From positions 1 to 11,443 of the forward strand of contig JAEYYY010000093.1 of NCBI GenBank assembly GCA_023430775.1: 11,443 nucleotides of DNA, in the 5' to 3' direction. The stretch is from Pseudomonadota bacterium. Its GTDB lineage: Bacteria > Myxococcota_A > Polyangia > Haliangiales > Haliangiaceae. Positions within the stretch are counted from its first letter, which is position 1. Every line of letters starts with the position of its first letter. Below are positions 1 to 8,300 of the stretch, piece by piece. The notes beneath the pieces are model-generated. The model was not told the DNA's origin and did not search any database. It saw nothing but the letters and a program-made list of their open reading frames with translations. The position numbers were made by a program, and so were the translations under genes.

Positions 1-1857
1 CTCGCGCGTCGAGGTGACGCGACCGAGCGCGTTGCGCTGCAGCCGCTGGATGCCGATCAGGTTCTGCGAGACCTCGACGTTGAGCACCGTGCGGCCGTTG
101 GTCGACACGCCGCGCCCCGGCACTACCGGCCGCGCCATGTTCGCGATGCTGCGGAAGTTGTTTCCGAGCGTCCACGGCTTGAGGGCCGGCGTGATCATCT
201 TGCTGAACTCGTTCTTGAACGCGCTCATGAAGCTGTTCGCGCCTCGCGACAGCCCCGCGCCGATGCCCGCGCTCACCGCCATCACCGCCACCTGGACACC
301 GATCGACACCACGTTGGCGCCGAAGTCGTTCGCTTCCTTGTGGAGCAGCTGCGCGAACCGCGCGCGCGCCGCCGGATCCTTCGAGTTCCGCGCCCGGACG
401 ATCAGGATGATCATCTGGATGATGCCGAGCAGCGTGTCGATGATGTCGGTGAGCAGCTTGATCGCACCGGCGACCAGCGCGACCTCCGCCGCGATCGCCG
501 CGATCGCACCGAGCGCGATGCCACCGATCACGGTCTCCGACAGGATCAGCGCGAGCGCACCGGTGACGAGCGCCGCGAGGCCGGCCCACGCGCTGATCAC
601 CGACGCGACGTCGCCGATGATGTGGATGACGCCACGCAGACCTTCGATCCACGCCTGCGCCGTGTCGGCCCACGAGTTGCCGCCGCGATACGCGTTGGTC
701 GAATAGATCTGACCGAAGTGATCCTGGAACGCGTTCTTCGCGGTGAACGTCTCGACCAGCGTGTTCCACACGCCGTTCGGCGTGAACGAGAACTGCAGCG
801 CCTGGATGCGCAGCGAGTCGACTCCGGCGACCGCCTTCGCGTAACCCGCCTTGAGCGTCGGATCGGCGCGCTGCTCGAGCTCCTGCTGGACCCGAGCCTC
901 GAGGCTGAGCGCAGGCGTCGGGGCCGGTTGCGGGATCGGCGTCGCCGGCGTCCTCGACTCGCGATTGGGGAGTGTCGTCGGATTGGTGGCCGGCGCGCTG
1001 CCCGACGGCTGGCTGTATCCCGGCGTTCCCGGCTGCGGCGTCGCCGGTGCATTCGGCGTCGTCGTCGCGCTCGGTTGATCGTTGGGTCGCGGTTGTGGAG
1101 CGGGCGTCGCCTGTGGATTCGGCGCCGGTGCGGGCGTCGTCTGCGGCTGGTCGTTGGTCTGCGGCGTCGGCGCCGGACGAATGTCGACCGGTGGCGGATT
1201 CGTCCCCGGTACCGGCACCGGCACCGCAGCACCGGTCGGCGGATTCTCGTCGTTGCTGTAGCGCGAGATCGCCGGCAGCCGGCCGTGTGCGCTGACCTGG
1301 AAGCTCATGCCGCGAGTCAATGCTGCGGCACCGCGCTCCGCTTCCTGTTCGACCGCGCTGCCGCTCGGCCCGACCTCGGCGTGTGCCGCGAGCTCCATCG
1401 GCGATCCGCTGCGGAGGTTCTGCGCGACGTGCACCAGCTCGTGCGCGAGGACGTGGCGACCGAACGCGCTGTCGAGATCGAGACTCTCGGCGACCGCGAT
1501 GTCGGTGCCGTGCGTGAACGCGGTTGCCTCGAGGCTCTTCGCCGCTGCACTCGCGGCACCGCCCTGATGGATGCGCACGCCCGAGAGATCGAGCCCGAGC
1601 AGCTGCGAGTACTCGCGCGTCATCGCACCGGGCAACGGCTTGCCATCGGAGCGCAGTGCCCCGATCGCCGCGCGGATCCGTTTCAGATCCGGCGTCCTCG
1701 GATCGACCGGCATCGCCGACGTTCGGGTCCGCTTGCCGGGCCACGACGGCGCGAGGTCGCGCTCGCGCTCGACGTCCTTGTCGGCGTCGAACGCGTGATC
1801 GTGGCGGTGCTTGCGCTCCATCCCCAGGGACATCTTTAACGAGGACAGAAGGTCCAT
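1..1857 (-). CDS. eCIS_core (DUF4157) HExxH protein with Pro-rich linker and hydrophobic C-terminal region, 3' partial
   Basis: The frame is open for 619 codons and runs off the left edge, so the C-terminus is missing. Residues about 60-150 match the eCIS_core/DUF4157 family: a GKPLP turn, then LDLSGVRIHQG, FTHGTDIAV and LAHELVHVAQN, with the zinc-protease-like HELVH at residues 139-143. Residues about 203-317 are a low-complexity linker rich in Pro, Thr, Ala and Gln with NDQP repeats. Residues about 409-487 and 513-536 are strongly hydrophobic, rich in Ala, Ile, Val and Leu, and could form several membrane-spanning helices. Known of the family: DUF4157 proteins are enriched near extracellular contractile injection systems, often as the N-terminal part of toxin-like cargo. 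Inferred: a secreted effector whose hydrophobic part enters or lines a membrane, with the linker as a flexible tether. The start at 1857 is the first ATG after an in-frame TGA and has GGGGAAG just upstream; ATGs at 1833 and 1821 are in-frame alternatives. The eCIS_core call is firm; the toxin role is not. Confidence 0.88.
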   Translation of the reverse strand, partial: MDLLSSLKMSLGMERKHRHDHAFDADKDVERERDLAPSWPGKRTRTSAMPVDPRTPDLKRIRAAIGALRSDGKPLPGAMTREYSQLLGLDLSGVRIHQGGAASAAAKSLEATAFTHGTDIAVAESLDLDSAFGRHVLAHELVHVAQNLRSGSPMELAAHAEVGPSGSAVEQEAERGAAALTRGMSFQVSAHGRLPAISRYSNDENPPTGAAVPVPVPGTNPPPVDIRPAPTPQTNDQPQTTPAPAPNPQATPAPQPRPNDQPSATTTPNAPATPQPGTPGYSQPSGSAPATNPTTLPNRESRTPATPIPQPAPTPALSLEARVQQELEQRADPTLKAGYAKAVAGVDSLRIQALQFSFTPNGVWNTLVETFTAKNAFQDHFGQIYSTNAYRGGNSWADTAQAWIEGLRGVIHIIGDVASVISAWAGLAALVTGALALILSETVIGGIALGAIAAIAAEVALVAGAIKLLTDIIDTLLGIIQMIILIVRARNSKDPAARARFAQLLHKEANDFGANVVSIGVQVAVMAVSAGIGAGLSRGANSFMSAFKNEFSKMITPALKPWTLGNNFRSIANMARPVVPGRGVSTNGRTVLNVEVSQNLIGIQRLQRNALGRVTSTRE

Positions 1858-1865
1858 TCTTCCCC
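1858..1865 (-). promoter_or_regulatory. Probable ribosome binding site choosing the 1857 start
   Basis: On the minus strand GGGGAAGA directly precedes the ATG at 1857. The purine run GGGGAAG is a better Shine-Dalgarno match than anything before the in-frame ATGs at 1833 (preceded by CGTTAAAG) or 1821 (preceded by CCTGGGG). This favours the longer N-terminus, which adds a short hydrophobic stretch, MDLLSSLK. Confidence 0.45.
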
Positions 1866-1901
1866 GTTTCGCGAATCATTACAAGCATTCACATGTCTCC
1901 T

Positions 1902-1926
1902 GCGAGGCGACACGTGTTGCCTTCGC
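1902..1926. promoter_or_regulatory. Imperfect palindrome, operator-like, in the divergent spacer
   Basis: The core ACACGTGT (1910-1917) is a perfect palindrome. It is flanked by AGGC on the left (1905-1908) and GCCT on the right (1919-1922), with a single G/T mismatch pair between core and arms. GCG (1902-1904) and CGC (1924-1926) extend the symmetry after one extra T. There is no loop, so it looks like a dimeric regulator site rather than a terminator. It sits in the only real intergenic gap here (1858-1992), between the divergent DUF4157 and helical-repeat genes, so it could control either or both. No convincing -35/-10 pair was found: TGTAAT on the minus strand at 1878-1883 has no matching -35. 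The regulator is unknown. Confidence 0.4.
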
Positions 1927-1992
1927 GTAACGTCTTGCGAGCGGGCGTATGTCCTTTCGCGGCCTTGAAGCGCCGGAGTCCGCCGGTCTAGC

Positions 1993-3006
1993 GTGACGGC
2001 CGTGAGCCCACACGATCTCCTCGCCCGCCTGTGGACCGAGGGTGCGGGAATCGATGACCGGCAGGCGATCATCGCCGCCCGCGAGACCGCGACCGATCCG
2101 CGGCTGCTCGACGAGCTCGCCCTGTGGAACGACTGGCTGTCGACCGAGGACGGCCACGTCACCGGCACGCACGAGGAGCTCGCCGTCCGGCTCGCCGACG
2201 ATCCGGCGTGCCGCCTGTTGATCCTCGCGATCGAGCTGCGCGCCGGCGTCGCGCGTCGTGATCACCAGGCGATCGACGACGCGCTCGACGCGATCGATCG
2301 CGTGATCGGCTCGACCCCGCGCGACGATCGCGGAGCCACCGCACACGCGGCCGCGGATCTCGCGCTGGCCGAGACCGCACTCTACGGCAAGGACCTGCCG
2401 GCAGCGCGGCGCTGCCTCGAACCGATCGTGACCAGCGGTCCGCTCGCGATGCGCGTCACCGCGTACATGCGGATGGCCACGCTCGCACTCGCGAACACCG
2501 ATGTCACCACGGCGCAGAAGCGCGCGCGCCAGGCCCTCACGCTCGCTCGCACCACCCACCGCACCGGCCAGGGCAATCAGGCGCAGCTGCTCGTCGGTCT
2601 GGTCTCGGCGATGGCAGGCGAATCCGAGCTGATGCGCAACGCGCTCGAGCCGCTGCTCGTCGCCGAGCCCAACAACTCGATGACACGCTTCATCCTCGCC
2701 GGCCTCGAGGACAACGATCGCGCGATCGAAATCCTCGCCGAGGGGCTCGGCACCGCGGCGCGCACCGGCGATGCCCTCGGCTACGCGCTGTGCGCGCTCG
2801 TCGGCTCGCGGCGCTACGTGACGCTCGGCAAGCGCGCCGATGCGCTGCTGACGATGTCGATGGTGCGCGTGCAGCTCGCCGATCATCAGCCGCAGCTGGT
2901 CGCCGTGCTCGATGCCGAGCTGGTGAGCTGGCGCGAGGCGTGGGGTGAAGAAGCGTTCGCGCAGGCGGAGCGCGATGCGATGGAGCTCTTGAAGCCTAGT
3001 TCGTGA
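1993..3006 (+). CDS. Alpha-helical TPR-like repeat protein of unknown function
   Basis: This 337-residue protein starts at GTG 1993, with GGAG at 1975-1978 upstream (14-nt spacing, long); GTG 2002 is an alternative. It has no signal peptide or membrane segment, so it is probably cytoplasmic. Residues about 115-240 show repeated helix pairs of TPR type: an Ala/Leu-rich helix, a short GKDLPAARR-like or NTDVTTAQK-like turn, then a second amphipathic helix, for example around AETALYGKDLPAARRCLEPI and ATLALANTDVTTAQKRARQA. The first 100 residues (RLWTEGAGIDDRQAIIAARE and following) are also helical. It is the only plus-strand gene here, transcribed away from the DUF4157 gene and into the end of the minus-strand operon, overlapping its last gene by 11 bp. 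A scaffold, chaperone or loading role for the neighbouring effectors is possible but only inferred. The antisense frame over the same bases is compositionally unnatural, which supports this strand. Confidence 0.8.
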   Translation: MTAVSPHDLLARLWTEGAGIDDRQAIIAARETATDPRLLDELALWNDWLSTEDGHVTGTHEELAVRLADDPACRLLILAIELRAGVARRDHQAIDDALDAIDRVIGSTPRDDRGATAHAAADLALAETALYGKDLPAARRCLEPIVTSGPLAMRVTAYMRMATLALANTDVTTAQKRARQALTLARTTHRTGQGNQAQLLVGLVSAMAGESELMRNALEPLLVAEPNNSMTRFILAGLEDNDRAIEILAEGLGTAARTGDALGYALCALVGSRRYVTLGKRADALLTMSMVRVQLADHQPQLVAVLDAELVSWREAWGEEAFAQAERDAMELLKPSS

Positions 3007-3460
3007 TCGCGTCCAGCATGCGCCAAGGCTTCGGGAACCACGCCCAGTGGTCCTTCAGGAACACCAGCCCGTCGTAGCTCATCCCGAGCTCGCCGCCGGC
3101 CTCGTAGAGCTTCCAGCAGATCCAGATCCGGTGAGGCTCGAGGTGCGCCGCGATCCCGCGATAGCCGCCGGGGAACTCGCGGGAGAACTCGTTATCGGTG
3201 AGCAGCGAGTCGGCCTCGATCGCGAACGCCTTGATGCGCGTGTGCGTGTCCTTGCCGAGTGCCTTCGGCGGACTTGCCCACAGCGCTTCGTAACCCGCGC
3301 GCGCTTGTCGTGCGGCGTCGCCGACGAACACGGCGGCGTAGTCCTCGTCGCGCGGCTTCAAGCGCTGCACCCAGATCTCGGTGGGCGCCGTCATCAGGGG
3401 AAACAGCAGCTGCTCGGCATTGCGCGCGATTCCAAACAGCTCTGAAATCTCGATCGACAT
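2996..3460 (-). CDS. Small unknown protein, last gene of the minus-strand operon
   Basis: This 154-residue protein starts at ATG 3460. Not recognised as any named family. It begins MSIEISELFGIARNAEQLLF, then has a mixed alpha/beta character with ARQARAGYEALWASPPKALG in the middle. The C-terminal third is rich in aromatic residues (RIWICWKLYEAGG, FLKDHWAWFPKPWRMLD). There is no signal peptide or transmembrane helix, so it is probably a soluble cytoplasmic protein. It lies 8 nt after the stop of the 165-residue gene, with the Shine-Dalgarno run overlapping that stop codon, so the two are likely co-translated. Its 3' end overlaps the convergent helical-repeat gene by 11 bp. Small soluble proteins directly after large toxins are often immunity or adaptor proteins; for this one that is inference from position and size only. 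Confidence 0.75.
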   Translation of the reverse strand: MSIEISELFGIARNAEQLLFPLMTAPTEIWVQRLKPRDEDYAAVFVGDAARQARAGYEALWASPPKALGKDTHTRIKAFAIEADSLLTDNEFSREFPGGYRGIAAHLEPHRIWICWKLYEAGGELGMSYDGLVFLKDHWAWFPKPWRMLDAITN

Positions 3461-3462
3461 CG

Positions 3463-3471
3463 CTCCCCCTA
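3463..3471 (-). promoter_or_regulatory. Shine-Dalgarno overlapping a stop codon (translational coupling)
   Basis: On the minus strand the TAG stop of the 165-residue gene (3471-3469) merges into the purine run AGGGGGAG that precedes the ATG at 3460. A ribosome ending the upstream gene is therefore placed on the next start, which suggests the two small proteins are made in fixed ratio. Confidence 0.55.
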
Positions 3472-3966
3472 CGCCAGGTTGTTGCGGGCCAGCGAGATGA
3501 TGGCCTCGTCCGCCGTCGCGATGGTGTCGGCGACGACCTCGGGACGGCGCAGGTAGGTCACCAGCTCCGCGTTGGTGCCGTTATCGAGCCACTGCGACGA
3601 CGTCGACAGGTTGGTCTCGCTGTTGATCGACAGCTCGACATACCGCCGCTCCGCCTTGCTCGGCGACGGCGCGAACCGCAGCACACCTCGCCGCCCCTTG
3701 TACTTGAGCTCGAGCTCCACCGGCTCGAAGGGCCCCGGCGGTGGGTTCAGCTTCTCGATCGTCTCCGCCATGATCGCGAGCAACCGGGTGAACAGCTTCG
3801 TCGGCTCGTACTGGCCGGTCGCGATGTACATCTTCTCGATCTCGGCGCGATCCTCGATCTCTTTCTGCGCCTCGTAGGCTTCACGCTCCGCGCTCGGCGG
3901 TTTGTTCATCTCCTCGAGCACGTCCTTCGCGAACTTTTGTGCTGGAGTCAGCTCGTCGTCGGGCAC
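3469..3966 (-). CDS. Small unknown charged protein, 165 residues
   Basis: It starts at GTG 3966 (MPDDELTPAQKFAKDVLEEM), 11 nt after the stop of the LRR-type gene, with AAGG just upstream. No family recognised. Residues about 1-75 are charged and helical (KFAKDVLEEMNK, REAYEAQKEIEDRAEIEKMY, then LFTRLLAIMAETIEKLNPPP). Residues about 80-130 look like a beta-rich part (VELELKYKGRRGVLRFAP, RRYVELSIN). The end is helical again (PEVVADTIATADEAIISLAR). There is no export signal. Tight spacing on both sides makes it a middle gene of the operon headed by the giant ORF. An adaptor, chaperone or immunity role is plausible by position but unsupported by homology. Confidence 0.75.
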   Translation of the reverse strand: MPDDELTPAQKFAKDVLEEMNKPPSAEREAYEAQKEIEDRAEIEKMYIATGQYEPTKLFTRLLAIMAETIEKLNPPPGPFEPVELELKYKGRRGVLRFAPSPSKAERRYVELSINSETNLSTSSQWLDNGTNAELVTYLRRPEVVADTIATADEAIISLARNNLA

Positions 3967-3977
3967 GCCTTACTGTA

Positions 3978-5261
3978 TCAGGCCGGCTCGGCACGCCACA
4001 GCTTCGGTTCGGCCGTGGCCTCGATCCGGTACCACAGCACGTGTGTCGCACCGTGCAGTCGCACGAAGCGGGTCCCCGTGGACTTGGGCATCGGATCGAT
4101 GAAGTTTCGCTCGCACAGCGCCAGCCAGTCGTGTGCGGCCACGCCGGCCGGGGCGTAATTGTTCGGAGTCCGGAACCAGTCGAGCGAGACGTGCCCGTCG
4201 GTGGGCTTGAGGGGGATCGCGTTGCCTACCAGGCGGATGCGCGACGCGGACGCGTGATAGCTCGCCATCTGCACGCATGCCTCGTGATACGCCCGCAACG
4301 TCGGGTGGCCGGCGACCCGCTTGCCGACGTCGGGCTGGCCGGTGAGCAGGCCGTAGACGTCGAGCTCGATCAGTAGCCGCTGCCGCTTCGCACCGGCGGT
4401 GATCTGCTGGTCCTCGTCACCCGCCTCGAGCTGGTCGACCTCGATCGCGAGCTTCTCGAGTCGCGCCAGCTCGCGATCCGGAACGTAGTCGTTGATCAGC
4501 GCCAGCTCGTCGGACGTCGGCGGCCACGCCGGCAGATAGCCTTCGGGCATCGCCAGCCACGGGCGCGCACCGTGCTTGGCCTCGAGGGCCTCGGCGCTCG
4601 GCGACCGGTAGCCCTCGACGTTACCGGTGTCGTCGTCCACCACGCGAGGTGTCGGGTCGACCGGGTTGTGACGGAGCGAGAGGTACTTCGCGTTGGCGAG
4701 GTACGGCGACGCCGCCAGCGCATCGACGCCGGCCTGGCCGATCGCACAGCTCGCGAGCCACACGACGACCAGGTTCGCGGCCGCCGGATTGTTCGCCAGC
4801 GCGATGGCACAGCGATCGCCGAACGCGGTCTCCGCACCGTCGAAGCCGATCGCGGTGAGCTTGCCGATCAGCGGCGACCGCGCGATGTCCTCGAGGGATC
4901 CCCACGGCGCGGTGACGTGCACGGCCTGGATCGGTTGCAGCGCGAGCAGCTGCGGCACGAGCTCGAAGAAGCGCTCGCCCGGCACGTGCACGTCGCCGAC
5001 GAGGCCACGATAGAACCGATAGCGCGGCACCAGCTCGGCGACCCGCCCGGCCCACGCTCGACCGTGCTCCTTGATCAGCCGCTCGACCTCGGTCGACAGC
5101 GCCTGGGCCTCGGCAGATCGGAAGTTGGTCATCAGCCGGAGCGCGAGCTGCTTCTCGAGCAGCTCCGCCTGCGAGCTCCCCTTCGCCTTCCACTCCTCGA
5201 GTAGCGCGTAGCGTGCGCTCAGCGAGGCCGGTTGAGCCAGCACGCGTTCGAATGCAGTCAC
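3978..5261 (-). CDS. TIGR02996-type repeat-companion / leucine-rich-repeat protein
   Basis: This 427-residue protein starts at GTG 5261 with AGGAACGGAG upstream. Residues 1-45 (FERVLAQPASLSARYALLEE and on to SSQAELLEKQLALR) follow the pattern of the TIGR02996 repeat-companion domain: a short helix, a Pro, R..YAxWLEExG, then AE.i.LQ. The acidic DWLEE core is partly changed to EEWKAK. That domain is known mainly from Planctomycetes and myxobacteria, in front of repeat domains. Residues about 110-200 contain ribonuclease-inhibitor-like LRR units (CAIALANNPAAANLVVVWL, IGQAGVDALAASPYLANAKY, LSLRHNPVDP). Residues about 240-427 are an unassigned C-terminal region with a charged helical stretch and a tail containing ATHVLWYRIEA. 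No signal peptide. It starts 41 nt after the stop of the giant ORF and is probably in the same operon. LRR proteins bind other proteins, so antagonising or escorting the giant protein is a reasonable inference. Confidence 0.8.
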   Translation of the reverse strand: MTAFERVLAQPASLSARYALLEEWKAKGSSQAELLEKQLALRLMTNFRSAEAQALSTEVERLIKEHGRAWAGRVAELVPRYRFYRGLVGDVHVPGERFFELVPQLLALQPIQAVHVTAPWGSLEDIARSPLIGKLTAIGFDGAETAFGDRCAIALANNPAAANLVVVWLASCAIGQAGVDALAASPYLANAKYLSLRHNPVDPTPRVVDDDTGNVEGYRSPSAEALEAKHGARPWLAMPEGYLPAWPPTSDELALINDYVPDRELARLEKLAIEVDQLEAGDEDQQITAGAKRQRLLIELDVYGLLTGQPDVGKRVAGHPTLRAYHEACVQMASYHASASRIRLVGNAIPLKPTDGHVSLDWFRTPNNYAPAGVAAHDWLALCERNFIDPMPKSTGTRFVRLHGATHVLWYRIEATAEPKLWRAEPA

Positions 5262-5302
5262 GCTCCGTTCCTACCATCCATGACGGAGACCCTCAATCGA
5301 GG

Positions 5303-8300
5303 TCACTTGACGGTCCCGGTCGTGGGATTGATCCCGTTGGCCTTGTCGACCGCTGCGCCCGTCGGCTCCATCACGCGTGGCGCACCGCGATCGCCGGGCG
5401 AGTCCGCGCGCCGCGACAGCGCCGCGCCACGCCGCGCGATCTCGTTGTTGTCCTCGTCGCTGCCGCGGATACCGCCGGCGGCCGGACCCATCACGCGCAC
5501 GGTGTCGTTCGGCGTCGCCCACACCGGCGCGTCGGTGCCGGCCTGCGGCGCGAGCGGGAGACCCGCGGTGATGTCGCCCGACTTCGGCGCCGACGGCTGG
5601 GCCGGCGTCCGCGCGTTGGTCTCCGCCGACGGCATGCCCGCGTTGATCACCCGGTCGTAGCGCACCGGGTAGATCTCGATGTTCGGCGGCGTGCCCTTCG
5701 CGTAGTAGACGACGGCACCCTCACCGTGCGGTTCGATCTTGATGATCCGATCGGTGGTGATGTTGACCTTCGATGCCGGGTCGAGCGTCTCCTGAACGCG
5801 GTCGAGCGTCTTCAGGCCCTTGACCGAGGTCTCGTTGGTGCTGCCCTGCTGCGAGAGCTCGGCGGACGTGCCGCCCCAGTCGACGCCGGAGGCGCCGCGA
5901 CGCTGCGCTTCGATGGCTGCCCACGCGCCCGTCGGGCCGAAGCCGAGGACGAGCACCTTCTGATCCTGGAACGCGGTCTCGATCCGGTTGTCGTCGCCAC
6001 GGGTCACCATGGCGTCTTCACCGTTCATCATCACTTGCTTGCCGGCGGCACGCTTCGGGTTGTTGGTGAGCGTCTGCGCATCCTCGGGCGACAGGATCGA
6101 GGGATCCGGGAGTCGCGCGCTGCCGATGCCGGTCGTGACGTCGGCCGCCTTCGCGTAGACGACGACCGGCTTGCCGTTGACCTCCATGATGACGCGCACC
6201 GGGTAACCCGGCGCCGCCCAGTCCTTGCCGTTGGTGTCCTGCGTCTCGACCCGCAGCACCTTCGCCTCGGCGCGCGCGACGCCGATCCGGTTGCGCGCGT
6301 TGTCCATCGCGTCGTGCATCTGGCCGACCGTCGAGAAGTCGCCGGTATCCTCGGTCGCCTTCTGGAGCTCGCCGCCACCGCGGAAGATCGGATGCTTCGC
6401 CTCCGCACCGTCGTACACCTCGGCGCGCTGGCCCCACCGCATGTTCGGCCCGCTCTCGGCCATCTTCGCGATCAGGTCCGGACCACCGACGACGAGCATG
6501 GTCGCCGGATCGATGAAGCCATCGCCGCCCTTCTCCATCCCGTTCTTCTGGGCGAGGCCGGCGATGTTGGCCAGGCCCGTCGGGCCGTCACCGACGACGA
6601 TCCGGTCGGTGGTGAACGGCTTGTCGGGCGTGTTCGAGGTCGCCTCGAGCATCTGCTCGATGTCCTTCGACTTGTCTGCCGCGCGTCGCGCGTAGTCCTT
6701 GGCGTCGCGATGCGACTCGTCCGCGGCAACGCGCTTCTCGACGCGCTTGATCACGCTGTCGCCGATCGCCTGGCGGGCGCCCGGGAACACGGCCTCGAGC
6801 TCGTCGAGCCGCGCCTGGTAGTACGCCGGATCGGTGCCACCGAGCTGCAGGTCGGCCAGCAGGCGCTGCGCCTTGGCCACCATCTCCTGGCGGCGGAGCG
6901 TCTCGCCGTCGGCGATCTTGATCTCCGGCCCATCCTTGCCGCCCTGGTGGTTGGCGGTGTCGCGCTGATCGCGCTGCGCGAGGCGCAGATCGATCTCCTT
7001 GATCGTCTCGAACACGACCTTGAGCTCGAGCACCTTGATGCGATCGGCCTCGGTGTACGCCTTCGGCTCCTTCGGCGCGCCCGGCAGCACCGTCGAGGCA
7101 CGACGGCCCGCATCCTCGCTCGTGTCGTCGGCCGGCGGCGGCGGCGGCTTTCGCTTGCCGACCTCGCCCGGCTCGAAGCCGAGCTTCGCCCGCGCCTCGA
7201 GCTTCTCGCGCAGCTCCTTGGGCGCCTGCTCGATCAGCTCGGGGTGCTTCGCGATCAGCAGATCGATCTCGGCCTCGATGCGCGCCTCGCTCTCGCGCTT
7301 CGCGTTGCGCTCCGCCGCTTCGGAGCGCGCTCTCGTCACCTTCTTGGGATCGTCTCCCGGCGTCGCGGCCGGCAGCTCCTCGGGGCCGCTCTCGTTCGCC
7401 TTGCGGGTGACGTCGAGGTGCCGGAACAGCGCATCGGCCTGGCCGATCGCCGCGGCGAGCTTCGGATCGGTCGCGCCGCCGCCGTTGGTCTCCTGGACCC
7501 GCGCGACGACGCGCCCCATCACCGCGCCGAACGCGCGATGGATCTGATCGTCGGGCAGCTTGGGGGAGACCCAGATGTGGATCTCGCCACCCTCGACCCA
7601 CATGCCGGACATCTGGCCGTCGACGTTCTGCGGCTTGGCCAGCTTGACCTGCTGCGTCTTCTTGGTGACGCCGTCCGGCATCGTGACTTCGATCAGGATC
7701 TCGTCGGAGCCCGCGCCCGACACCACCCTGTAGGTGGCCGACGGTTGCTGCGCGAGCTCGGTGAACGCGGCCTTGACGTGCTGCTCGCTGATGCCGCCGA
7801 CGGTCGCCGCCCGCTTGGGCACCGCCGAGTCGGTATCGACGTGGCTGACGTCGCCCTCGACCGCCGCCTTGTCGGGCTTCGCCGGGGTCCGATCGAGCAC
7901 GTCATCCGAGGCGGTGTCGGCGCGCTTCTGGGTCGGTAGCACCGTCGGCTTGACGGCGATGTCGACGTCGATGCCGTTGTCGCGGAGGAACTCCTGCCAC
8001 TTGAGGGCCGCGAGATCCTTGCCGAGGAACCGCGCGTTCTCGCCCTCGGTCATCCGCAGGTGGAGCTCGCGCGCCTGCTCGAAGATCTTCTGGGTGGCCG
8101 CCGGCAGATCGGCGGGGACGCCCCCGGGCTCGACGTCCTTGACCTTGAGCGGCTCACCGCGCTTGGCGCCCGGGATGACGGCCGACTCGAGATACGAGCG
8201 CACGGCGGGCGGCGCATCGACCGCATCGAGCACCTTGACCTTCGACGGATCGAGCTGCTCGAGCTTGTTCGCCTTGATCGCCTTGTCGAGCGTCTCCTTG

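Noticed and set aside
340..1839. A 499-codon plus-strand open frame over the DUF4157 gene
   Set aside because: It is extremely Arg-rich with no motifs, while the opposite strand encodes the HELVHVAQN domain.
1878..1883. TGTAAT as a -10 element for the DUF4157 gene
   Set aside because: No acceptable -35 sequence lies 16-18 bases upstream, and a single six-base match is weak evidence.
1879..2886. A 335-codon minus-strand open frame over the helical-repeat gene
   Set aside because: It is His/Arg/Gly-rich without recognisable structure, and it would have to run through the divergent spacer. The plus-strand frame has regular amphipathic helices.
5262..5302. Possible terminator hairpin (CCTC-GATT-GAGG) between the giant ORF and the LRR gene
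   Set aside because: The stem is only four base pairs with a bulge beyond it and no T-run, and the next gene's ribosome binding site follows at once. Read-through is more likely.
5213..7939. A 908-codon plus-strand open frame antisense to the giant protein
   Set aside because: Its translation is a monotonous Arg/Leu/Val/Asp/His mixture with no family motifs, as expected from reading a GC-rich gene on the wrong strand. The minus strand over the same bases has clear domain motifs.
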